Notes under the pieces: generated by a model
Seen by the model: only the letters and a program-made list of their open reading frames with translations
Told to the model about the DNA's origin: nothing
Database searches by the model: none
Translations under genes and position numbers: made by a program
Source of the DNA: Kordia periserrulae
GTDB taxonomy: Bacteria > Bacteroidota > Bacteroidia > Flavobacteriales > Flavobacteriaceae
NCBI RefSeq assembly: GCF_003054265.1
Contig: NZ_QBKT01000001.1
Location: 744,001-808,000 of the forward strand
Reading direction: 5' to 3'
Length of the DNA: 64,000 nucleotides
Shown here: piece by piece, positions 36,116 to 45,084 of the stretch
Layout of the letters: every line of letters begins with the position of its first letter
How positions within the stretch are numbered: position 1 is the stretch's first letter

Positions 36116-36613
36116 ATGAAAAAATTAAAACTTCTTCCAGTAATCAATCTTATACTACTCATTGCAGGATTAGTATATGTAGTTGTAATGCTCAATTCAA
36201 CCGAAAAAAAGCAATACGGATATATTGACAATATCACCTTGTTTAGCGAATTCAATATGGTGCAAGATTTACAACAAATGAAATTGCCTGCATTGAAAAA
36301 TCAGCAGAAAAAATTAGACAGCATCTATCAACTAATGCAACAGCAAACTGACCCAAAAACCATCCAAGAATTTAAGCAAAAAATGTATGTGGAAAATAAT
36401 GCGTTTCAAAAGTTGAGTACTGATGTAAAACAGCAAATTAACAGTCAAGCTTGGGAGCGACTCAACACGTATTTGGAAGAATTTGGCAAACAGAAAAACG
36501 TGCATTTAATCTTTGGTATTCAAGGAAATGGAAACATCATGTATGCAGACGATGCCTATGATTTTACCAATGAAGCCATTCAATACGCCAACACGAAATA
36601 TGAAGGAAATTAA
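36116..36613 (+). CDS. OmpH/Skp-like periplasmic protein
   Basis: 165 residues. N-terminal membrane or signal segment (LPVINLILLIAGLVYVVVML), a YGYIDNITLFSEFNM strand, a long helical hairpin rich in Gln and Lys, and a C-terminal stretch FGIQGNGNIMYADDAYDFT that is typical of Bacteroidota OmpH-family proteins. Skp/OmpH are chaperones for unfolded outer-membrane proteins. Here it may serve the secretin or the exported substrate. It starts directly after the GspC-like stop. Confidence 0.8.
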   Translation: MKKLKLLPVINLILLIAGLVYVVVMLNSTEKKQYGYIDNITLFSEFNMVQDLQQMKLPALKNQQKKLDSIYQLMQQQTDPKTIQEFKQKMYVENNAFQKLSTDVKQQINSQAWERLNTYLEEFGKQKNVHLIFGIQGNGNIMYADDAYDFTNEAIQYANTKYEGN

Positions 36614-36629
36614 TTTAACCATAACAGAA

Positions 36630-37214
36630 ATGAAAAAGCTAGTATATATTCTATGTGTTCTTTTTGGTGTGATGTCTTGTACAAACACCTCAAACGAGCG
36701 CGTTGTGACGGAAGATTATAAATTCTTTAATCTTGCCGTTGACGGATGGAAATCGAAACAGATTAATCAATATATCAATACAATCAACTACACGGCTACA
36801 GAAGTACCTTTGCATTATTATATTTTAAAAGACAATCAAAACTTTGAACCCAAAGCAATAGATTCGTTGTATAAACTGCACAAAAACGAACGCATTGTGG
36901 AAATCGAATTTCATCACGATGAAGAAAAAGATTTGCTTGGAGAAGCATTTACCGACTTACCATATGACAAAGCTGTGGAATATATGTCGTTTAAGCTGGA
37001 TAAAGACTTTCAGGTCATTACTTCTTCGAACGATACCATTCCGTGTTCGGGCGTTTTATTTGAGCGAAATTTTAAAGTTGCTCCTTTTAAAAGAGCGTTG
37101 TTGTATTTCGGAAACATTCCTGAAAACGATCAAATTCAATTGCTTTACAACGATCAGTTATTTGGTAATGGAATTATCAAGTTTAATTTCAAATCGACTC
37201 CTTTAAAACTATAA
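36630..37214 (+). CDS. Lipoprotein closing the secretion operon, unknown
   Basis: 194 residues from the ATG at 36630, 17 bp after the OmpH-like gene; the longer frame to 36513 overlaps that gene and hides the signal peptide. The lipoprotein signal MKKLVYILCVLFGVMSC is followed by TNTSNERV, with no acidic export signal, so it is probably periplasmic-facing. The body is mixed alpha/beta with acidic helices (ALYKLHKNERIVEIEFHHDEE-like region) and a C-terminal beta part. No family is recognised. It is the last gene before the RHS-partner operon. Confidence 0.72.
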   Translation: MKKLVYILCVLFGVMSCTNTSNERVVTEDYKFFNLAVDGWKSKQINQYINTINYTATEVPLHYYILKDNQNFEPKAIDSLYKLHKNERIVEIEFHHDEEKDLLGEAFTDLPYDKAVEYMSFKLDKDFQVITSSNDTIPCSGVLFERNFKVAPFKRALLYFGNIPENDQIQLLYNDQLFGNGIIKFNFKSTPLKL

Positions 37215-37241
37215 TAGCAATCAAAAAAGTGGATTTTTTTA

Positions 37242-37270
37242 ACGCTTATAAAAAAATTGCTACGCTTATC
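37242..37270 (+). promoter_or_regulatory. ACGCTTATA direct-repeat pair C
   Basis: acgcttata at 37242-37250 and acgcttatc at 37262-37270, 20 bp apart, 216 bp upstream of the RHS-partner gene. It is preceded by gtggattttt, as copy B is more distantly (28585 region). The rest of 37271-37485 has no ORF and is a long leader. Confidence 0.62.
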
Positions 37271-37485
37271 AACTAATTTGAGCATTCGATGCGATAAAAA
37301 CATATTTTAGCATTTGTAGAATAAACCCAACTGTTTTTTACCCCATAAATAAAAACAGCTTCCTCACTAAAACATTCAGGTAAAACTGTGTCTTTTCATT
37401 GACTTCACTCAGTGTTAGGACTGTATTGTACATCACACATTTTAACGAAAAAAACAATTTAAGTTTAAAATAAAACTTAGCTATA

Positions 37486-40400
37486 ATGATTATACAGCAC
37501 ATTAGAACTGGAAAACTTTCTAAGGTTTTGGCATGCTATTTAGCAATGCAATTGGTATTAACAACCATTCAACCTGCACAACTATTTGCGCTTACGAGCG
37601 GACCTTCGCAACCAGAATTCAATGCCTTTACACCAATTGGCACTTCTGACATGGTAAATCTGAGTACGGGTGATTTCAATTATAACATTCCTATTATGGA
37701 TGTTGGTGGTTATCCCCTCAACTTGGCATATGATGCAGGGATTACGATGGATCAAGAAGCTTCTTGGGTTGGTTTGGGATGGAATTTAAACATCGGACAA
37801 ATCAACAGAAACGTTCGCGGGCTTCCTGACGATTTTAAGGGAGACTTGGTGACCTATGAAAACAACATGAAGAAGAACAAAACGGTGGGTATGACGCTTT
37901 CGATAAATGGACAATTTTCTGGAACAGAAAATACTGGAAATCAAAGTGACGGAAATCCACAACAAAATAATGATTCTTCAAATGATGGAGATAATGGTAA
38001 TAATTCTTCTGGACTTTCTGCTCCAAGTTGGAATGCTAGTGCGACTCTTGTGCATAACAACTATGAAGGTTTTAGTTTTACGCCATCTTTCGGAGTTGGT
38101 TTCCAATTGGCAAAAGGGACTAGTGTCGGAATGAATCTTTCTCCTTCAGTTGCGAATGGTGCTAATGTATCGCCAACGGTAAGCTTTTCTGAACAAATAA
38201 AAGATGCTAAAGTTGCAAATAATGAGTCAATTTCTCAAGGTTATGGAATTGGACTTCCATACAACAGTCGACAAGGAATTACAGCCTTTAATATAAGTAC
38301 CTCTACCACAAGACAAGTTAAAAAAAAGAATGGATACACAAGTAATTTAAGAAGTCGTTCAGCTGGAGCTTCTTTTATAGATAATACCTTCACTCCTACA
38401 AAACGTATAGGATACCATAATGAAAATTATACATTTAGAGCCTCTCTCGGTCCACAGCTAGCTGCTTTCAGTTTTGAAGGTGGTGTGTCTGCATTCTACT
38501 CAGTACAACGTATCAAAGATGATGAACAAATTAAAGAAGAAAAAACGTATGGATATGAGTTTACAAAATATGCTTCACATAATGACATTTTAGATTTTAA
38601 CAGAGAAAATGAGCGTATCGTAACAAAAAACACCTTAACGCTACCTGTAACGAATTATACACATGATATTTACCACATTCAAGGACAAGGAATCGCAGGA
38701 CAATTTCGTCCGTTTAAAGGTCAAACAGGCTATGTTTTTAATCAAAAAATTGAAGATTCTGGCGATAGCTTTAGTTTAGGTGCAGAAATTGAAGCTGGTT
38801 GGGGATTTAGAGGTGGAGTAGATATCCATTACTCGCCAACGAGAAGTCATACAGGCGTTTGGAATACGCCAGCCATCCATAAATTTCAATCGGTAAGCAA
38901 TACTGAATTGGATTATGAAGAAACCTATTTTAAAGCCATTGGGGATTTAAGTGCAGACCTCGAGGAAGAAGTGTATAATGTAAAATTATCTGGTGAAAAG
39001 CCGATGGCTTTAGATTTAACACCTGATGGAAATAGCTACAATAAAAAAGCTGTTGGTGTTTTTAATGTTAAAAATTATGATAATAGTAGCGATATTGAAA
39101 TGACTACTAATCCAATTTCTGGCCCTATACGAAGAACAAAACGTGAACAACGAAATCAAGCAATTCAAAAGATTACAAAAAAAGAAGCCACTTTTGATCC
39201 TTTTGTAAAAGATCATCAAGACTTAAAAGATCATCATACGAATGGAATTAAAATAACACAACCAAGTGGAGCTGTTTATGTATATGGAGAAGCTGCTGTA
39301 AACCATGAAAAGGAAGAGGTTACTTTTGCTGCTGACGGAATCGCTGATTTAGAAACTGGTACAATTTCTATTGATGGAAATGATACTGCTGGAAGTGCTG
39401 GTGGTTTTGATAATTTTTTCAATAAAATAACGACTCCTAATTACGCACATACATTTTTGTTAAGCGCCGTTCTTTCCAATGATTATGAAGACTTAACTGG
39501 CGACGGACCAACAGATGACGATCTTGGTGCATATACTAAAATGCATTACAACAACTTTGTAAATAGTTCAGGAGTTGCATCGGTAGTTGACGATTATAAA
39601 TGGCAAACTCCATATGCAGCAAATACTGCTTCCTACAATCCAGGATTTTATACAAAACCGAATGATCAAAAAGGTAGTTACGTACGCGGAACCAAAGAAC
39701 TCAAGTACGTAACAATGATTGAAACGAAAACTCATGTAGCCATTTTTGATTTTGCTGCTAGAGATGATGCTAAAGATGCAAGTGATAGAAATGCTTCTTT
39801 ACAAATTGAAACTATCAAATTATACTCTAAGCCAGAAGCTAAAGCAGCAAATCTATTAGATGACGATCCATTAAACAATGTAGATATTGCTCCTATAAAA
39901 ACGGCATATTTTGAATATGATTATTCGTTAATGCAAAACACACCAAACAGTACTTCTGGAAAATTGACCTTAAAGAAGGTGTACTTTACCTATCGCAATT
40001 CTAAGATGGGAAAATACACACCGTATGTATTTAATTATGACAATTACAATCCCGATTATCAAATGAAATCACATGATATATGGGGAAATTACAAACCTTT
40101 ATTTGAAGAAGGTGTAACGTATGATGAAGATGCGAATGGAGATATCACAAATATTACACTTCCAAATGGTAATACAAATGCAAGTTGTGAAGTACAATCA
40201 GACATAACCGCACAAGAGTTTCCTTTTGTACAGCAAAAAGATAAACTTCTACAAGATTATTATACCTCAGCATGGACGTTATCATCAATTGATTTACCAT
40301 CAGGCGGACGAATTGAACTGCAGTATGAATCTGATGACTACCAATATGTGCAGGATAAAAAAGCGATGCAAATGTTTAAGGTCGCTGGTGTAAAAGAATC

Positions 40401-43400
40401 TCCTACTAGTGCAATTTCCCAACAACTTTACAATGGTGAAAATCATAAAAGATATTTAGTAGTTGAATTGTTGGAAACAGAAGCTATAACTGTTGATCAA
40501 TTTAAAAGTAGATATCTCGGAGAGAATATAGACAAACCGATTTTCTTCAGATTTCTACTCAATATGGAAAAATATAATAACTGTGCATTTGATTATGTAG
40601 AAGGTTATGTAAATATTGACACAAGTAATCTTGAAGATTTTCACGTGTACACAGAAGGAGAAAAACAGTTTGGACTTATTCCAGTACAATTTGAAGATTT
40701 AGAAGGTGGAGTTGCGGGAGGAACGCAAGTGCATCCTATTGCTAAATCAGGATGGTTTTTTGCAAGAAAACATCTAAATCGTTATGCTTACGGAACAGGA
40801 GATGATACACCTTCTTCAACTAATATTCGTGACATTGTACAAGCTATTGGAAGTAGTTTACCAGTATTAGCTGAAATATTTATAGGTCCAAATGGATATT
40901 TACAAACTCGTGGTATTGCTAAAACGTTTATCCCTCAAAAATCATGGATTCGTTTGCAACATCCAACCAACGCAAAATTGGGTGGTGGCTTAAGAGTTAA
41001 GAAAGTAAAAATGCATGATAATTGGGATGCTATGGTAAACAATCCACAGTCAAATCCTGTAAATCCATATAGTAACTTTTACGGACAAGAATACGATTAT
41101 ACCTTGAAAAACGGAGGCTCTAGTGGTGTTACTACTTGGGAACCAAATATGAGTAAAGAAAACCCATTGATTCAGCCTTTCTTCGATGATTCTGAAAAAC
41201 TACAAGCAAGAGAATATGTTGAAAAACCTTTTGGAAAATCATTTTATCCTTCGGCGACTGTAACATATAGCAAAGTAACCGTTAAAAACTTACAAAGAAT
41301 CCGACAAGGAGATAACAATACTAATTTAGTAGTCAAAAGACATGCAACGGGTAAGGTAACCAATGAATTTTTTACTTCTAAAGACTTTCCAACAAAATCA
41401 GATCATACAGATATTGACGACAAAAATAATTACAGAACCAATCAAGAGAACATCTTAGACAATGTATTGCGATTAAGCGTCAAAACAGAATTAGCTCTTT
41501 CGCAAGGATTTTCAATCATCACAAATGACATGAATGGAAAATCGAAGTCTCAAAAAATATATGATGAGAATGAAAACCTAATTTCTGGAGTTGATTATAT
41601 ATACAACATAAATGATACTGGAGAATTAGACAATCATTTGCCAGTTATTCTTTCTGACGGCTCTGTTGAAACAAAAGAAATCGGTACGCACTATGATGTC
41701 ATTACCGATTTTAATGAAAATTATAATTTATCTGAAAGTTATGGTGTAAATACAAATCTTACCTTTTTTAATGTTGGTATTATACCAATTCTATTAGGTC
41801 AATTACCTTTTGAATACAAACGAAACGAAACCACATTACATACCACAACAACAACCAAAGTAATTCACAAAACAGGAATTTTAAAAGAAAAAGTAGCATA
41901 CGATTTAGGAGCTAGTGTCAGCACTCGAAATCTTGCTTGGGATGCTGTAAGCGGACAAGTACTACTAACAGAAACTTCTAATGCGTATAAGGATAACTAT
42001 TACAATTTTAGCTATCCAGCACATTGGGCATATAAAGGAATGGGGCAAGCCGTTCAAAACTTAGGAGTTACTTGTCAGTTAAGCTCTATGGAGTATAGTG
42101 AATCTAATGACTACGATGAAGATGAAGATGGAAAATCTACTTGGTATCGTATTGATGGACTTGATGCAGGCTCAATTACACTTGATGCTAAAAAATTATT
42201 TCTACCAGGAGACCAAGTAATGGTATTTGATAGTGAAGGAAATTCTATTTCAACAGATAATGCCTATTGGATAAGTCAGGTTGAATACATTGGTGCAGAT
42301 ATAGCTTCTGGTCAAAAAATGGTATTAATCAAAAGAAATGGAGAATACCTCAACGCCTGTGGTGAAGACGCAAATTTGGAAAATATCACCATCAAGGTTG
42401 TAAAATCAGGTTACAGAAACTTCCAAAGTGCAGCAATGGCATCGGTAACTACGATGACAAATCCGATGGATGATGGAGGTAACCCGCCAAAAATAACAGC
42501 TAGCGATTTTAGCTATAATGGAACAGGAACAAATCCAAGAATCATCAATGCTTCTGCTATTAAATACAAGGATTTTTGGGCGAATCCAGAAGAAAATCCA
42601 GGTGTTGACAGATACCCTTCGGCATCCTTCGAAGGGTATGAGCCGCAATTACTTAAATATCCTAATTATTATCAAACCAATCCATTTATATACAATGTTA
42701 AAGGGGATTGGCGTGCTGTAAAGTCGTATGCACATTTAACGACACGTTCATCAACAAATACAAAACGAAATAGTGGTTTTTTTGAAAGTTTTTCTCCATT
42801 TTACATGTATGATGACGTAGCTAAAAAGTGGATTGAAAACCCCGAAAATGATGAGACTTGGACATTTGCAAGTGAGGTCACACAATACTCTCCTTATGGC
42901 GCGGAATTAGAAAATAAAGATGCTTTAGGAAGATACTCTTCAGCACAATATGGATACAACTACAAATTACCTATTGCAGTTGCTTCAAATAGTGAATACA
43001 GACAAATGGGATATGACGGTTTTGAAGATAGAGATATCGAAGATATTGTAAATACACATTTTAGATATCTAAGTACAGTAAATAATGCGAATGCAACTAT
43101 AACAGACGAAGAGTCGCACACAGGGAGATATAGTATAAAAGTAGATGGAGGACATGAGGTAGGTATTTCCAAAAGATTATACAACGACTGCATTGAGCGC
43201 GGTACAAAACTAGATTGTGAGCCAGAAGCAGTGATACCTCCAGGAACTCCAACATGTGATTATCATTTCGATAACAGGGAAGATTTTACATCAGTTTACA
43301 TATCGTTTAATTATGGTTCAGATGGACCATTACAGTCAGGACCATCGTTAATATTCAATTATTCAAATAATACTAGTATTGAATTTAATTCTTATGATAG

Positions 43401-43590
43401 CAATACTGAGCAGTACGTTTATGAATGGATAGTGCCAAGTAACGGAGAGTTTATTCTCAATTATATAGTAAAAGATAATACCCAACCAGAGCCCGATACA
43501 TGTGGTGGTAGTGAGTCTATTATGATTACAAATGGGATACCTGCGACCAATACAGCAACACCACAAATAACACTTCCAATAAGCCATTAA
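37486..43590 (+). CDS. Giant RHS-partner protein (SpvB/RHS-like N-terminal family)
   Basis: 2034 residues. An N-terminal hydrophobic segment (VLACYLAMQLVLTTIQPAQLFA) could be a signal peptide. Then comes SGPSQPEFNAFTPIGTSDMVNLSTGDFNYNIPIMDVGGYPLNLAYDAG, the usual start of the giant Bacteroidota proteins encoded upstream of DUF6443-type RHS proteins. Further on there are GLGWNLNIGQINR, aromatic beta strands and RHS-like shell segments (DLPSGGRIELQYESDDYQYVQ). In this family the protein usually ends with a KSFVYDPVTQRLMAELDENN-type tail. That tail is missing here and instead forms the next gene. It likely builds part of the RHS shell. No T9SS sorting domain is present. Confidence 0.8.
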   Translation: MIIQHIRTGKLSKVLACYLAMQLVLTTIQPAQLFALTSGPSQPEFNAFTPIGTSDMVNLSTGDFNYNIPIMDVGGYPLNLAYDAGITMDQEASWVGLGWNLNIGQINRNVRGLPDDFKGDLVTYENNMKKNKTVGMTLSINGQFSGTENTGNQSDGNPQQNNDSSNDGDNGNNSSGLSAPSWNASATLVHNNYEGFSFTPSFGVGFQLAKGTSVGMNLSPSVANGANVSPTVSFSEQIKDAKVANNESISQGYGIGLPYNSRQGITAFNISTSTTRQVKKKNGYTSNLRSRSAGASFIDNTFTPTKRIGYHNENYTFRASLGPQLAAFSFEGGVSAFYSVQRIKDDEQIKEEKTYGYEFTKYASHNDILDFNRENERIVTKNTLTLPVTNYTHDIYHIQGQGIAGQFRPFKGQTGYVFNQKIEDSGDSFSLGAEIEAGWGFRGGVDIHYSPTRSHTGVWNTPAIHKFQSVSNTELDYEETYFKAIGDLSADLEEEVYNVKLSGEKPMALDLTPDGNSYNKKAVGVFNVKNYDNSSDIEMTTNPISGPIRRTKREQRNQAIQKITKKEATFDPFVKDHQDLKDHHTNGIKITQPSGAVYVYGEAAVNHEKEEVTFAADGIADLETGTISIDGNDTAGSAGGFDNFFNKITTPNYAHTFLLSAVLSNDYEDLTGDGPTDDDLGAYTKMHYNNFVNSSGVASVVDDYKWQTPYAANTASYNPGFYTKPNDQKGSYVRGTKELKYVTMIETKTHVAIFDFAARDDAKDASDRNASLQIETIKLYSKPEAKAANLLDDDPLNNVDIAPIKTAYFEYDYSLMQNTPNSTSGKLTLKKVYFTYRNSKMGKYTPYVFNYDNYNPDYQMKSHDIWGNYKPLFEEGVTYDEDANGDITNITLPNGNTNASCEVQSDITAQEFPFVQQKDKLLQDYYTSAWTLSSIDLPSGGRIELQYESDDYQYVQDKKAMQMFKVAGVKESPTSAISQQLYNGENHKRYLVVELLETEAITVDQFKSRYLGENIDKPIFFRFLLNMEKYNNCAFDYVEGYVNIDTSNLEDFHVYTEGEKQFGLIPVQFEDLEGGVAGGTQVHPIAKSGWFFARKHLNRYAYGTGDDTPSSTNIRDIVQAIGSSLPVLAEIFIGPNGYLQTRGIAKTFIPQKSWIRLQHPTNAKLGGGLRVKKVKMHDNWDAMVNNPQSNPVNPYSNFYGQEYDYTLKNGGSSGVTTWEPNMSKENPLIQPFFDDSEKLQAREYVEKPFGKSFYPSATVTYSKVTVKNLQRIRQGDNNTNLVVKRHATGKVTNEFFTSKDFPTKSDHTDIDDKNNYRTNQENILDNVLRLSVKTELALSQGFSIITNDMNGKSKSQKIYDENENLISGVDYIYNINDTGELDNHLPVILSDGSVETKEIGTHYDVITDFNENYNLSESYGVNTNLTFFNVGIIPILLGQLPFEYKRNETTLHTTTTTKVIHKTGILKEKVAYDLGASVSTRNLAWDAVSGQVLLTETSNAYKDNYYNFSYPAHWAYKGMGQAVQNLGVTCQLSSMEYSESNDYDEDEDGKSTWYRIDGLDAGSITLDAKKLFLPGDQVMVFDSEGNSISTDNAYWISQVEYIGADIASGQKMVLIKRNGEYLNACGEDANLENITIKVVKSGYRNFQSAAMASVTTMTNPMDDGGNPPKITASDFSYNGTGTNPRIINASAIKYKDFWANPEENPGVDRYPSASFEGYEPQLLKYPNYYQTNPFIYNVKGDWRAVKSYAHLTTRSSTNTKRNSGFFESFSPFYMYDDVAKKWIENPENDETWTFASEVTQYSPYGAELENKDALGRYSSAQYGYNYKLPIAVASNSEYRQMGYDGFEDRDIEDIVNTHFRYLSTVNNANATITDEESHTGRYSIKVDGGHEVGISKRLYNDCIERGTKLDCEPEAVIPPGTPTCDYHFDNREDFTSVYISFNYGSDGPLQSGPSLIFNYSNNTSIEFNSYDSNTEQYVYEWIVPSNGEFILNYIVKDNTQPEPDTCGGSESIMITNGIPATNTATPQITLPISH

Positions 43591-43600
43591 AAATAAAATT

Positions 43601-44248
43601 ATGAAACAGATACTTATAATCAGTGCTATAGTAATCATTAGTCTAACACATACTTTTGCACAAGAGGGTAATCCACCATCAGGACAGTCTACTTTAGGAA
43701 CATTTGATAACAATTGTTCGTCTTTTTATCCACTACCTGGAGAGAAATATATTGTGAGTTGTTGGGTAAAAGAAAGCAATAGTACAACCAAAAAAACCTA
43801 TACAAACGGAGTGATGGAAATCAACTTTTATAATGGTCCTGATATAAACGGTGTTACAAGCTTAGTTCCTGCTTTACCTACCATAACCATGTATCCAAGT
43901 GGAAAAATCATTGAAGGTTGGCAGCGAATTGTTGGAATTGTTACCATTCCACAAGCAGATGGAGAAGAAGTTGCAGAAACTCCGAGAACTATAGGAATTA
44001 ATCTTGCCTGTTTGCAACAAGGGACTTCTTGCTATTTCGACGATGTCCGAATATTTCCATTCAACGGAAGTATGAAAAGTTTTGTGTACGATAAAGACAC
44101 ACAACGATTAATGGCAGAACTCGATGAAAACAACTATGCAACTTACTATGAATACGATAAAGAAGGTGGCTTAGTTCGTGTCAAAAAAGAAACAGAAAAA
44201 GGAGTGTACACCATTCAAGAAACACGCTCTAAAAGTAAAAAACAATAA
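43601..44248 (+). CDS. Detached C-terminal module of the RHS-partner family
   Basis: 215 residues with its own signal peptide (IISAIVIISLTHTFAQ). The middle (KYIVSCWVKESN, PSGKIIEGWQRIVGIVTIP, CYFDDVRIFPFNG) is a carbohydrate-binding-like beta sandwich. The end (MKSFVYDKDTQRLMAELDENN, YYEYDKEGGLVRVKKETEKG, YTIQETRSK) is the stretch that normally closes the giant upstream protein. The separation looks like real gene fission rather than an error, since the frame starts with a clean signal peptide 10 bp after the previous stop. It probably still assembles with the RHS-partner protein. Confidence 0.75.
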   Translation: MKQILIISAIVIISLTHTFAQEGNPPSGQSTLGTFDNNCSSFYPLPGEKYIVSCWVKESNSTTKKTYTNGVMEINFYNGPDINGVTSLVPALPTITMYPSGKIIEGWQRIVGIVTIPQADGEEVAETPRTIGINLACLQQGTSCYFDDVRIFPFNGSMKSFVYDKDTQRLMAELDENNYATYYEYDKEGGLVRVKKETEKGVYTIQETRSKSKKQ

Positions 44249-44988
44249 TGATGAAACAATTTATATATAACAATCTAAGGGTCATAACAGCAATCTTTTT
44301 TATTAGCTATAGTGCATTAGGAACTGCGCAAGAAAAAACGGTAAATGAGGTTTTAAAAAAGACGCAGGAAGTCATGGAAAAAAATAATCAGCTAACATGT
44401 AATCTAAATTATAACTGGTATGATACATACACTACTGACAAACCTTCATTCAACTACGAAGGAGTCATGATTAAACAAAGTGATGTAGTGTATTCTAAAA
44501 TCAATCAAACATTTTTTCTGACCGATCAAAAAGCTCAATTAGCTATAAAATGTAACGAAGTGCAAAAAGCATTGTTAGTTACAAAAACTAATGGTGATTT
44601 TAGTCAATCTCCGTGGGAACTTTTAGAAAGCTATATGAAACAATTCAAAGTGAAAAAAGTGACCGATAAAGGTGATTACTGGATATGTACATTAACAACT
44701 GATGTCATCACGCAACTACCGTATGGAAAAATAGAAATTTATATAGACAAACAGAGTTCGCTAATGACAAAGCAAGTTTTGTATTTCTTAACGCAAGTGC
44801 CTTATACTAACGATAAAGAAGAGAAAAAGATTGGAAATCCAAAATTGGAAATTGTCCTATCCAACTACAAAACAATACTAAATCAAGAAGAAAAACGAAC
44901 AGCAAAGCTGACTTCGTACATCCATAAAAAAGGGAAAAATATAACTCCTACAGCAGCATATAAAACATTCAAAATCATACATAACTAA
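44248..44988 (+). CDS. Secreted LolA-fold-like periplasmic protein, unknown role
   Basis: 246 residues with a signal peptide (ITAIFFISYSALGTAQ). The sequence alternates strands with a central LLESYMKQFKVKKV helix and ends with YKTFKIIHN. The pattern (VNEVLKKTQEVMEKNNQLTCNLNYNWYDTY, MIKQSDVVYSKINQTFFL, YIDKQSSLMTKQVLYFL) fits the beta-sheet-plus-helix fold of LolA-like lipoprotein-binding proteins. The start overlaps the previous stop (TAATG). It lies between the two giant RHS proteins, so a dedicated periplasmic chaperone for their export is a reasonable guess. Confidence 0.65.
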   Translation: MMKQFIYNNLRVITAIFFISYSALGTAQEKTVNEVLKKTQEVMEKNNQLTCNLNYNWYDTYTTDKPSFNYEGVMIKQSDVVYSKINQTFFLTDQKAQLAIKCNEVQKALLVTKTNGDFSQSPWELLESYMKQFKVKKVTDKGDYWICTLTTDVITQLPYGKIEIYIDKQSSLMTKQVLYFLTQVPYTNDKEEKKIGNPKLEIVLSNYKTILNQEEKRTAKLTSYIHKKGKNITPTAAYKTFKIIHN

Positions 44989-45084
44989 GGAGTTAGCAAC
45001 TATGGTTTACCAAGTATTTAAAGCTGACAATCAGTAACCTTATACACAACTTTTAGACTTCGCTCAACACTAAAATATAAACAC

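Noticed and set aside
42612-42639. Perfect 10-bp hairpin atacccttcg/cgaagggtat inside the RHS-partner gene
   Set aside because: The reading frame continues through it as a normal YPSASFEGYEP loop. One short palindrome in a 6-kb gene is not strong evidence of an insertion or regulatory element.
43363-43713. 116-codon antisense ORF at the junction of the RHS-partner and the 215-aa gene
   Set aside because: It spans the junction on the opposite strand with no domain. Both sense genes are better supported by signal peptide and family motifs.
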